A stretch of DNA of 64,000 bases, taken from Nitzschia sp. pyKryTriq1. Lineage: Eukaryota; Bacillariophyta; Bacillariophyceae; Bacillariales; Bacillariaceae. A program made the translations under genes and the position numbers. Position 1 is the stretch's first letter. Every line of letters starts with the position of its first letter. Under the pieces are notes generated by a model. That model had not been told where the DNA came from and searched no databases. It saw only the letters and a program-made list of their open reading frames with translations. Location of the stretch: positions 558,001 through 622,000 of the forward strand of contig OY101130.1 of NCBI GenBank assembly GCA_956465555.1, given 5' to 3'. Positions 41,153 to 50,618 of this stretch are shown piece after piece.

Positions 41153-42305
41153 GATAGGGTTGCTGGTTGCGACATTCAATGTAAAAATACAATACTATGA
41201 AAATATGAAAAACCACAACTCCTGGAAGAAGGACGATCGATTCAATGTTTGTGCTCTGGTGGCCCTTTGATGTTTGATGTTGACAGGAACGAAGATGGCT
41301 TCACCCACCGTCCTTTTGGGAATGAGAAGTCGCAATAGAAAACACCCGTACCCGGCCGGTACCTGTACAGCTCTAGCCTTTTAGTCTTGTTATCTTTTTA
41401 CGAGTACTGTGCCTGTATATGTACCTGGTGGGTCTACCTGCACTGTGCCGGTACGCGTCCCTTCTTCGACTACCTTTTGCTTTTGTTCGCCGTTCGCCGG
41501 CCCTTTCACGGAAAATCTGCTGACATCATCGGGTTTCGCCGCCCCGACGCAACGCAACCAAAACAGTGCGCTATGCTCGCAGCTAGCAGGCAGGGACGAC
41601 GCGGATGTAAATTGACTCAATGGACCTTCTTTCGTTTCGTCGTCATTTCCTGGGTCATTTTTTGGTCAGCTGTTCGAATAACTACATCGAACGTCCACGG
41701 AACGACGGACGGACGCGACCAGCGTTCGCAATTACGCACGATCACGCACGACGCACGTTTCGATCACGACCCAGAGATTCATCCTAAGACCCTCTGAGAC
41801 AGTCTATGATCCTCCAAGAAACTATAAGAAGCCCACAGACTTCTATCGATATACATGTCAACGATTCAAGAAAAGTAGAAATGAACAAAAGTTCATTTCA
41901 TCAGTTAGAGCAAGAGCTCATTAATTTATGTTAGCGCACTTCGTTAACCCACAGTCAAATTAGTCCTTTAGCCCGAATCCCTGAGCCCATTAATTTATGT
42001 TAGCGCACTTCGTTAACCCACAGTCAAATTAGTCCTTTAGCCCGAATCCCTGAGCCGCTAGCCACTGCCTAGAACTCACGGATTTTAACAGTCAGCACCT
42101 TCATCTTTCGAGTTTTGTTTGGGCTTTTTAGATGCTCTGGCTCTTTGGCCTCTGGGCTTTGGCGACTATGGGTGCTGTGTATCACCATCCAAATCTTTCT
42201 ACACCACGACAGGTACTCGTACAGTAGTATATTACTATCTATTGAGTACGATTACTCATTATTTATGTATTTATTTATTTTATCCGCTCGCAATACAGTA
42301 AGATA
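41153..42305. other. Intergenic region with GTAC palindromes
   Basis: About 1.15 kb. GTAC palindromes at 41347-41453 sit about 195-300 bp upstream of the second RING gene ATG. A perfect 69-bp tandem duplication occupies 41919-42056 (listed separately). Open frames are short and overlapping; none is supported. Confidence 0.55.
41919..42056. repeat. Perfect 69-bp tandem duplication
   Basis: Positions 41919-41987 and 41988-42056 are identical over 69 bp, directly abutting. Each unit starts CATTAATTTATG, contains the palindrome GTTAAC and ends CCCTGAGCC. The absence of any difference indicates a very recent duplication or an assembly artefact. Confidence 0.95.
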
Positions 42306-43245
42306 ATGATGGATCCCGAGCAGCGGTTTCTCCAATCCCGACAAGCGCGGCTGTCTGCCTCGACAACTTCGACCTCGACGTCTCATCATCGGAACGAGGA
42401 GTTGAGTGTCTTTTGGTCGGAATTGAGGCGACGACTCAAAGATTGGACCGATCGTTTAGAACAATGTTGTTGTTCTTGTGACGGCGGCGGCGAAGTCCTC
42501 CGTGATAGTAGCCGCAGTTTAGACGACAATAATGAAAAAGGCTCGCTTCGTCGTCAAGAGTTGCAAGACTTAAAGGAAGAATTGCAAACGTTGCGGCAGT
42601 ATTGTTTGCATAATCATCATCACGCCGATAATTCTGGAATGACGTCGTTGTCATCATCTTCGTCGTCGTCGTCGTGGTCGGTGCCCACTGATTTGCCCAA
42701 TGCCGATCTACGATTACTGCATGCGGAATTCACTCGATGTTCGACGCGCTGGGAAAGCGTACATGAAAAACTATTTCCCAGGGGCAAGTTTACCTTTCGA
42801 CGTTATCGAGAAGAATTGGCGAGACGAAAAGTTCTGGGGATTCCCTTGGAGGAGGAGGAGGCGGCGGCGGCGGCAACAATAAGTGCAAGTACCATTACTT
42901 CGAATAGTAAGGGACAGGGTGCTGTTTCATCGAGAAGGAATCATCATGTTCTGGACGACAATGGCAGTATTCAAAATATATCCGATTCCACCATTCATAT
43001 TCTTGACAACGGCACGGTACAAATCCATGGACGAGAGCACAGTCCTGTGTACAGGGAGGATTCCTCTTCGTCGGCCAAGAGAATATCCTTTGCAGCGGTC
43101 TTGCTCCGAAATGTCCAGAATTGTACTGTTCAAATGTACGTTGATTTTTTACTGTATTACGTCAATATCGTCGTCATGACATTCTAGTAGACCAAGCTCA
43201 TGCATCGTCGTTGATCTCTCTCTCCTTCTCTCTCCATCTCTCTCC

Positions 43246-43283
<38 letters not shown>

Positions 43284-43849
43284 CGGTTTCACCTCGTTGT
43301 TGGGTCTCCAGAGACAAAGCCTTGGAGGCGCTGCATTTGGTAGATACTTCCCATGTTACTGTGCTGGTATCGCATCCCATTGCGTCCTCCATCCACATAA
43401 CCAATTGTCACCAGTGTGACATTACGGCTCAATCTCAACAGCTCCGGATTCATGAATCGACTGGTCTACGTTTTCATGTCCAATTGGTGGCGGGTGCGAT
43501 CTTGGAAGAATCCAACGACATTGTGTTTGTCGGTGGTGGGGGTAGCGATTTGGATGTCAAAGATTTCAACTGGTTACGGACCGGTGTTCCAAGCCCCAAC
43601 TTTCGGATAGAGGAGTCGTCGTCATTGGATGAGAAAGCCACCGAGATGAGACAAGGTGGCGAACAAGTCTTGACCCCATCGATGAGCGACGACAGAGACA
43701 AATTAACAATCGAAAGTGCCACGACAAGAATAACGGCTAGTACCTCGGCTGAAAACCCATTGATCATGGTTGACAAAATTGCGAGTGGCGGCCCAGTTGA
43801 AATATCGAGTCCAGGAGATCCGGATAGCGATGACGATGACGAACTTTGA
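42306..43849 (+). CDS. TBCC: Tubulin-folding cofactor C
   Basis: Two exons, 42306-43135 and 43312-43849, join in phase 2 across a 176-bp intron (GTACGT...CTCCAG) that contains a CT microsatellite; the product has 455 residues. TBCC completes alpha/beta-tubulin dimer assembly by stimulating GTP hydrolysis on beta-tubulin. The N-terminal helical domain shows the family pattern RWESVHEKLFPRGKFTFRRY near residues 150-170. The C-terminal beta-helix (TBCC/C-CAP) domain runs from about residue 235, with QQLRIHES, whose Arg corresponds to the conserved catalytic arginine, and DVKDFNWLRTGVPSPNF. A long acidic Ser/Asp tail follows. Ser and His runs in the linker between domains are low complexity. Its stop is about 60 bp from that of the convergent Mps1 kinase gene. 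Confidence 0.9.
43249..43280. repeat. CT dinucleotide microsatellite in TBCC intron
   Basis: An uninterrupted TC run of about 32 bp inside the 176-bp intron, preceded by imperfect CT repeats from 43215. It forms the pyrimidine tract region before the 3' splice site and makes this the longest intron in the window. Confidence 0.9.
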
Positions 43850-43910
43850 GGATTGAAATATCATCTTCTGTTAGTACATACAACTACTGATACTACTGAT
43901 TGACCTATTT

Positions 43911-46724
43911 TCATGACTTTTGGGGCTGCCGATTGGAAGACGAGTGTAGAAAGCGGTGTTCATTGAGCAGCCCTCCCTTGCCTACTATCGGAGGCCTGTC
44001 TTCCGGGTTTCGTTGAAGGCATTGCTTGATAGCATCAATCGCTCCGTCGTCAGTGTCATTTGAAAACTCAATCGTATGGTTTGGATTAATGATTGCCTGT
44101 AGCTTTTGAATAAAGTGCAGCTTAGCAAACGGTGTCTTCCCATGTACCATTTCATACAGAATGCAGCCAAGCGACCAGACATCAGACGCCTGTTTCGGGG
44201 GTAGAGAGAAGTTAGAACTGAGCGATAAGACAAGGATACAACTAAGCGGGATGTCCACAGTAATTCATGCACTCACCCGTCCGATTCTCATTCGTGGTCC
44301 ATTGCTTCCTGTCTCAGTGTCAAGAATGGCTTCAGGAGACATGTAGTTGAGGGTTCCTATATGACTTTCCCGATAGATATTTGTAGTATCGTCGCTTTGA
44401 ATGGCCTTGGCAATACCGAAATCGATGAGCTTCAAGGCCCCTCGCACAAAGAGAAAGTTAGCCGGTTTCAGATCCGAGTGAATGATGCGTTCTTCATGAA
44501 TGCAATGGACGGCACTCAGCATTTGTTGCCAAGTCAGCCGAATGAAGTTCATATTCAGCGATCGACATGCACCCGATAGAGCACGCTGCTGGAGAACATG
44601 ATTCAAGTCGGCCTCCCCCACTTCCATGACCACAAATATTGATTTCCGTGCAAGATCCACTTCACTGTCATACATTTGAATAATCGCTGGGTTCCCTTGG
44701 AGACGTTTCAGCAACGAGATCTCGTTTGCGTACCCTTCGATTGCTTTCCTATCCATTCCTTCAAGCTTGACTTTCTTGATAGCCACGACGGAACATTTCT
44801 TTGAAAGCGCTCGATACACTTTGCAAGATCCTCCCTTTCCTATCACACCGAGTTTTGCGTAAGACGAACCATTTACGTGAAGAATGTTGTTTTCGTGCAC
44901 TAGAGGTAGGAACTCTCGATTGACTTCTGCAAGCGCATTGTTTTCTTCCGGCGTCGACTGTTCCGTATTGGATTGAGCAGGTGCATTATCTACAGCTGAG
45001 GGAATCTGGACGGAAGATGGCTTTGACGACGTTTCTTTGGCTTCGGTGGATAATCGACTGCTGGATTTTCTGCTTTGAATTGTGGAAGCGGAGGTTGTGG
45101 AAGTCGTTTCACCACTGCGATTTGTAGCATGCGAAGATGCCATCGTGGTTTGTCCACTGGAAGAAGAACCCTCCTCAATCTTGTCCATGGTTGGTTTTCG
45201 CGTCTTCAGCTCTTGTGTCTTGCCGCGTGCAGTGGGATCCCACTCCCACATGTAGCCCAGATCCATCTTTTTGATTTTCTGCGCCGGTTTGGAAGTTTTC
45301 GAAGCTGAAGAAGGCTCAATATTGTCTGTAGCTTCCCCACATGTACTTTCCGGCTCACTCTCGGAATCCTCGTACAACGAGGTTTCAGCCTCCACTCGCT
45401 TAGGTTTACCGCTGAGGCCTTTTCGGCCCAGACGGGTCGGGGCCAAGCGACTTGTCGGACGGCTTCTCAGTGCAGCAGGTTTCCCATCAGGATTTAGAGG
45501 CTTGCTTGTTCCAGCTAGTTTTGAATTGCTCAATGTTATCACGGTCGATTGAGCACTCAGCTTTGTGTTCAGTTTGGATGGGACCAGTAGTGGTCGCTTC
45601 GCTAGTCCTAATGGCGGTTGCTTGTTTGTCTGTGCTGGAGCGATGGTGGCATTTTGATCGCGAACAGCAACAAAACCGTCTTCTGTCTTTTGACGCTTCG
45701 GTGAGGATTGAGATTCGAGCTTGCGTTTGCGGGGAGACAAAGACGGTACCTTCTCCGACTTTGAAGGAGCAGTCGGAGCTGCCGAAGTCTTGCTATTTGT
45801 AAGTTTGTTGAGTGCTTCCTGAAGTAATTCTCGCGGTCCGACATTCGCTGCTAGGCCACGGCGGAGAACTTCTTCGGAGCGGCTACGATCAAGATCTTCT
45901 TCTATCCTTGCGATTTCAATGTAAAAGGAGGCTCCCAAGGGAGTATTTTGGTTTTCTATGTAACGCCAGGTTCTTCGAGCCTCGTCCATCATCCCTAGTT
46001 TGGCGTGAATGGACGCAAAAGAAAGCCAAATTCCGAGTACGTCGTCACGGTTATCTGGGCGCATTTGATCAATCGGGAACAGGAGTGTCGCCCTCCTGTG
46101 CAGGCGGATTAGATCAGTTCCATCCGGTGATGGCTTGAGGTCCGAGGCAAATTGAAGAACCTGTCGCCATGCCTTTGGATCATCCACCAGCGAGCCGTCC
46201 GCAATACTTCTAGAAAGCCGTCGATGTTCTTGCGAGCTCTCACCAGTCACGCAAAAGAGGATTTCTGTTGTTTCGCCAAACCGAAGGACAGAACGTCGGT
46301 TGCTCTTGGCTGTGGAGCCGAGTGAACCAGGCGATGGCGACTGTTGTAGCCTCGTCTGGTGGCGACCATCACTACCGGTACCCATCTTTGTATGCCGTGA
46401 GGCGGAAGATTTATCTGTAATTCCTGTCTGTGGCGTTCGGAGACCCAAAGCGGATCGATGATTCGTGGACTTCAAAACTCCTGGGGAATCCTTCGACATA
46501 CTCGTCTCGTGGTGGTCCTTGTGGTCCTTCTGAGTGCGAACATTTCTATCGTTCTCTTTGCCGTGTGATGATGATGGCAGAGGTGGTATCATCATTTCGT
46601 TATCTTTGCCGTGTGACGATGAGGGCAGAGGAGGTATCAACATTTCGTTATCTTTGCCGTGCGACGAAGAAGGTAGAGGAGGTATCAACGAGGGAATGTC
46701 GAACGTGGGATGATTGCTAGACAT
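43911..46724 (-). CDS. MPS1: Mps1/TTK spindle-checkpoint dual-specificity kinase
   Basis: Two exons, 46724-44277 and 44189-43911, join in phase 0 across an 87-bp intron (GTGAGT...AAACAG) for 908 residues. The kinase domain is C-terminal: the Mps1-type glycine loop IGKGGSCKVY (about 624), VAIKKVKLEG, catalytic HSDLKPANFLF (about 745), LIDFGIAKAI (about 765), IGTLNYMSPEAI and ASDVWSLGCILYEM in exon 2. The region at about 200-330 (WRQVLQFASDL...WRYIENQNTP) resembles the TPR-like kinetochore-localisation domain of Mps1 and Bub1. The N-terminus has three tandem copies of a 16-residue Pro/Ser-rich repeat. Known role of the family: kinetochore kinase that starts the spindle assembly checkpoint by phosphorylating Knl1. 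The start at 46724 is the first ATG; upstream frame starts with TTG. Confidence 0.9.
46556..46699 (-). repeat. Three tandem 48-bp repeats inside the Mps1 coding sequence
   Basis: Three in-frame copies with period 48 bp start at 46556, 46604 and 46652. Each encodes about 16 residues with the core IPPLPSSSHGK, near the N-terminus of the kinase. Copies differ by a few bases, mostly silent, so the protein motif appears conserved after duplication. Confidence 0.93.
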
Positions 46725-47903
46725 GCTCCTCGTTTCCGAGTGCCTTGAACACAAGCTCCAGCAAGGAAGCTCTATGAAGCCAACACGTGTTAGTACGAGT
46801 AGTCAGAGTTGCGAAGGATGAAGTCCAGCATCATCGTCAAAATCATCGGTCGCTATGTAGTTGCCTCGCGGTTTTTCGATGGGAATTATTGAGGAAACGA
46901 TGATCCCAGTTTCAGTTTTAAGAGTTCAAACTGCGAGGAGCCGTTAGAATTGAAAACGGTATTTTAACCGCTGACAAATCAGGAGGATGGACTGACCCCG
47001 CCTCCCTCCAGAGACAGCGAGAACCGGTACATGGTTTGTACATACCGGTACCAGGTACTCTGTAGCTACCAGGTACGGGTACCTGGTACTGTACCAGTAC
47101 AGGCGTAGAGTACTGGAACATCCAAGGGTGCGGGTCACCGCGCACTAACGTGGAACTCGCTTTACGGGCACGCTTGGACAATGCTCTTTCGCGCTAGCCA
47201 CGCTCCGTGGCAAAGCCCGCTTGGCCCAGGCCATGGGCCACGCTGCTAAGCAGACACCGCGGTTTCGATTTAACGCGCTTTTGAGTTCAGTAGAGGAAGG
47301 TGGTGCGCGCGTGATCGCTCGATCCTTGGATGTTCCTGGTACCCGGTGGTAATTGTGCGTACTGTACCTGGTACTCCTGTACTGTACTGGTGTACTTTAC
47401 TGTACTGCGTGCTGTACTGTACTGTACTGTACCTGGTACTGTACGAGTGGAGTACGTGGTAGACATACCAGTACAGTACTGTACTTCGGTTTCCCCCGCA
47501 TTTTCACCGCGTTTTCATTGGCTAAAAGGTGCCGTGCGCGCCGCGCGATTGATGATTTCTTCCCAATCGCCTCGGGAAGTTTTGAGTTCCTTCGCCCTCC
47601 TGCATGCTGGCTTCTCCCGCCTCTACCGGTACGGGGAAAACGTACTGTACGTACGAATACTGTACAAGTAGTTACCACCGACAACCGACATGGTTTTTCT
47701 GCCGATCGAGACGAGATGAGAGATGGGATCATCATTCATTCACCCTCATCTCGAGAGAAGAAGAATCATAAAAAACTTTCGTCGACGGCACAAGTATCAT
47801 ACATTCGCCTCGTTGTACTAGCTCTACTCAGAGAGTTTTTTGTTCTATCGTCAATCAGAAGAAGCAATACTAAGCAACAACAACAACAACAACAACAACG
47901 AGA
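46725..47903. repeat. Divergent promoter region with the densest GTAC clusters
   Basis: About 1.2 kb between the divergent Mps1 and Mpv17-type genes. Cluster one, 47029-47105, has about ten GTAC sites and lies 305-380 bp upstream of the Mps1 ATG. Cluster two, 47336-47481, has about twenty, many as direct CTGTACTGTAC-like repeats, and lies 420-570 bp upstream of the Mpv17-type ATG. A CAA trinucleotide run at 47876-47899 sits just before that ATG. No gene is supported. Confidence 0.7.
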
Positions 47904-48955
47904 ATGTTTGGATCGAATGCTGTGCTACGACGAGGCCTCGCTACAAGCGGTGGAGCGGCGGCTGTAACTTTGGCGGGGTGGTTCGGAGAACACTCGGCGT
48001 CGAGGTCGGCATCTCGAATCGCCTCCAGTACCATGGAAAGTGTTGCAGCTAAGACTCGTTTCATGCAACAACCAAAGAAATATTTCTCCGCGCCGGCGAC
48101 GGAAACGCCTGTGGCGAAATCTGCGTCGCCTTCCTTTGTCAAGTGGTATGAAGGTCATCTTGAGAAAAATCCGATTCTCACCAAATCGGTCACCGGCAGT
48201 ATTCTCTGGGGCGTAGGCGATATCGTCGCCCAGCTCGTTCCTCAGCTAGTATTTGAAGAAGCGGACGAAAAGGACGGAAAGTTTGAGGGTTTGACTTATG
48301 ACGCTGTTCGGACAGGTCGTGCTGTTGCCTTTGGTGGGTTCATCCATGCTCCTACTTCCCACCTCCACTTCAACTTTTTGGAGTGGTTGACAGTGCGGAC
48401 AGGTGTTTCTGGACTGGCAATCCCAGTCTTCAAGACCATCATGGAACAGGTACGCAACTGAATGGCATGCATGTTAGATTGTTGAACAGCTTTGGCTGGA
48501 TTCATTCTGATTTACGACTGTTTTCTTCTTTTTGCCGCTTGCTTCTAAAAATAGTTTGTGTACTGGAGTTGGATTTCAAATTCTATGTATCATGGCGCCA
48601 TGGGAGCCATGCAAGGGATGACACTCACTCAAATTTATGATCGAATTGCGGATGTTCTCATGGATACTCAAAAGGCACAATGGGTACGTGGTGTAGATCA
48701 GATGAATAGTAGGCGAGAATGGTCTAGCCCATTGCGTGTTCCAAAACTCACCTCCCATCTCTTTGCTTACGTTGCTTCCTCCTTTGCCTGCAGGTCTTTT
48801 GGATCCCTGTTCAGCTCTTGAACTTCAAATTCGTTCCTGTCCGGCACCAACTGAATGTTGTGTTGTTGACTAGTATCGTTTGGACCGCCTTGCTTTCCAT
48901 GTGGTATCCTCCTGTAGAAGGGAAGCCAGATGCCGATTACGTTCATCCCGAGTAA
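47904..48955 (+). CDS. Mpv17/PMP22-family membrane protein
   Basis: I assemble three exons (47904-48449, 48555-48683, 48794-48955), all phase 0, with introns of 105 and 110 bp starting GTACGC and GTACGT, for 278 residues. The family has four membrane spans and resides in the inner mitochondrial or peroxisomal membrane, where it affects membrane permeability. Family hallmarks seen: WYEGHLEKNPILTKSVTG with GDIVAQ, FGGFIHAPTSHLHFNFLEW, and in exon 3 the signature FWIPVQLLNFKFVP followed by W...LSMW. The N-terminal 75 residues are Ala/Ser/Arg-rich with almost no acids up to residue 25, like a mitochondrial presequence. The last two exons are too short to stand out on their own but fit the family pattern exactly. 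Confidence 0.9.
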
Positions 48956-49470
48956 ATCCTGGATCCAACAACCTGGGACAGTCTCCGACTGTTTCTTGGC
49001 TACCATTACAAATATCATGTTTGCAGAGTTGACAAAAACGAGTAGAGAAAAGAAATAATGTGCGTTTCAGATGACCACTACTACAGCGGTGTCTGTTGGA
49101 TGGAGATGCCACTGTAGCGCGCGAAATGGTTCCTGCTAAATCATTAACTGTAGAATACTTTGTATAATACCGTTAGGATTGAGCTACATCACTACACAGT
49201 ACTTCGGAAAGATACAGAACGGGCTCCACTGCATCTATAGTAGAGGCCGAATTGTCTCTCATGGGGGCTGTATTAGACCCTACTGTACATCAGTTACAAT
49301 TTGCTTAGTAATCTCACCAAACTAGATCATTCCAAGTTTCGAAGCATTATATGGAAAGTCAGAACTGTACCGACAACGCAACACTTGATGCTAGCACTTT
49401 TAGTCGATGCCCACGGACAGAAACTCATTCTTTGAAGGAAATATTCCACGTTCCGCTAGAAGTATTACTC
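48956..49470. other. Gap between convergent genes
   Basis: About 515 bp between the Mpv17-type gene and the convergent small coiled-coil gene. I see nothing in it beyond ordinary 3' flanking sequence. Confidence 0.5.
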
Positions 49471-49980
49471 CTAGTTCGTTGCTGTTGCCGCTGCTTTGTT
49501 CTTCCCTTTTGGAACTCGTTTACTAGGAACAAAGTCAGGATGATCCTTCATGAGTTTTTCTTCTTTTGCCTTCCTCTTTTGCATATGAAGCTGGTCCATC
49601 GCCTTCAAATCCGAATCGCGGTTTGTGATGGAATTCATTGGGTCTCTTGCATTCGCTCGCAAGCTATGGACTTCGTTTAGGAGGTAATTGACATCTTGTT
49701 TCAATTTCTCCACATCATTTCCCCTGGAATTGATAAACTTCATTCGTTGCTTTTCGGGCATAGAGACCGCCTTTTCAATTTCCTTGGCATGCATCTCGGG
49801 ATCCCTCAAATAGTTCATTTCTTCCTTTCGATAGTCATTCCGAAGGAGATTGCGCAAAATAAAAATAGCCACGCAGGCCAAAAAGATATTCCGCTTATTC
49901 GGTTTGGGAAGTCGCTTTGTATACTTCTGCAGCTCCTGGCGCCGTCTCAGTACGAAATTATCGCCGCCGAATCTCACCAT
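49471..49980 (-). CDS. Small single-span membrane protein with coiled coil
   Basis: A 169-residue single-exon protein starting MVRFGGDNFVLRRR at 49980; the frame extends further upstream but this Met gives a compact protein. Basic residues precede one membrane span (IFLACVAIFILRNLL, about residues 36-50). A charged helical region follows, with regular leucines in VEKLKQDVNYLLNEVHSLRAN, predicting a short coiled coil, and a Lys-rich, Ala/Thr C-terminus. I do not recognise the family. The positive-inside pattern suggests a short N-terminus on the cytosolic or matrix side. Confidence 0.6.
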   Translation of the reverse strand: MVRFGGDNFVLRRRQELQKYTKRLPKPNKRNIFLACVAIFILRNLLRNDYRKEEMNYLRDPEMHAKEIEKAVSMPEKQRMKFINSRGNDVEKLKQDVNYLLNEVHSLRANARDPMNSITNRDSDLKAMDQLHMQKRKAKEEKLMKDHPDFVPSKRVPKGKNKAAATATN

Positions 49981-50618
49981 GATGCTGTTGTGGTTTCGTA
50001 AGATCGACTGGTTCGATCTCGATGCCTCCCTTTGCTGTCCAAAGTGAACGACCCTACAAAAGAGATGCAAGAGAGCAGATGTCGACTGTAACGCTTCTTA
50101 GAAATTAGTCGACTTTTATGGAGGGTTATGTAGTCCTATGTTGATGATGATTGTTTTTTTATGGCGGTGATGGACGGAATGCGAGGGCGAGGGCGAGGGC
50201 GATGATGTTGAGGGGAGGGTTCTTGTTCCTTGCCTCGAACGAACGCCAAGAAGAACGGTCATTTCGCTTCGGCGGGAAATTTTTGATTTGTGACTTCCCC
50301 AGATGACCCATACGACTAACCTTCACCCTTCAGATCCCCACGCTTCAAGTACCAGTACTGTAGCACGCATCAGATCCAATACTAGCTAGTTCATTCATAC
50401 TCTCCATCTCCATCTATTTTCAATTTACGACGATACTAGAGTAGTAGTTGTAGTCCCAAAACTATGTATTGTATGGTTCCGTTTCTTGTTCAGCACTCCG
50501 AGCTAATCTTGACGATGTAGCTCCAGGTTGGTTTGGGCTTCTGCAAAGAGTGCACACGACCCCAACGCCGCGACAACAACTCGATACCTCAACGCTCCCT
50601 TCCCCGTCCAGTAGCGTA
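49981..50618. other. Intergenic region with GGGCGA repeat
   Basis: About 640 bp without a supported gene. A short GAGGGC-type repeat lies at about 50181-50203. A small open frame at 50469-50849 on the plus strand runs antisense into the 3' end of the large acidic protein gene and looks like a shadow. Confidence 0.5.

Noticed and set aside
41387-41797. 136-codon plus-strand frame in the gap before TBCC
   Set aside because: Overlaps the GTAC cluster, has overlapping alternatives on both strands and no recognisable domain.
47870-48158. Minus-strand frames antisense to the Mpv17-type gene start
   Set aside because: Poly-Val and Arg runs come from the CAA repeat and from the reverse of an Ala/Ser-rich presequence.
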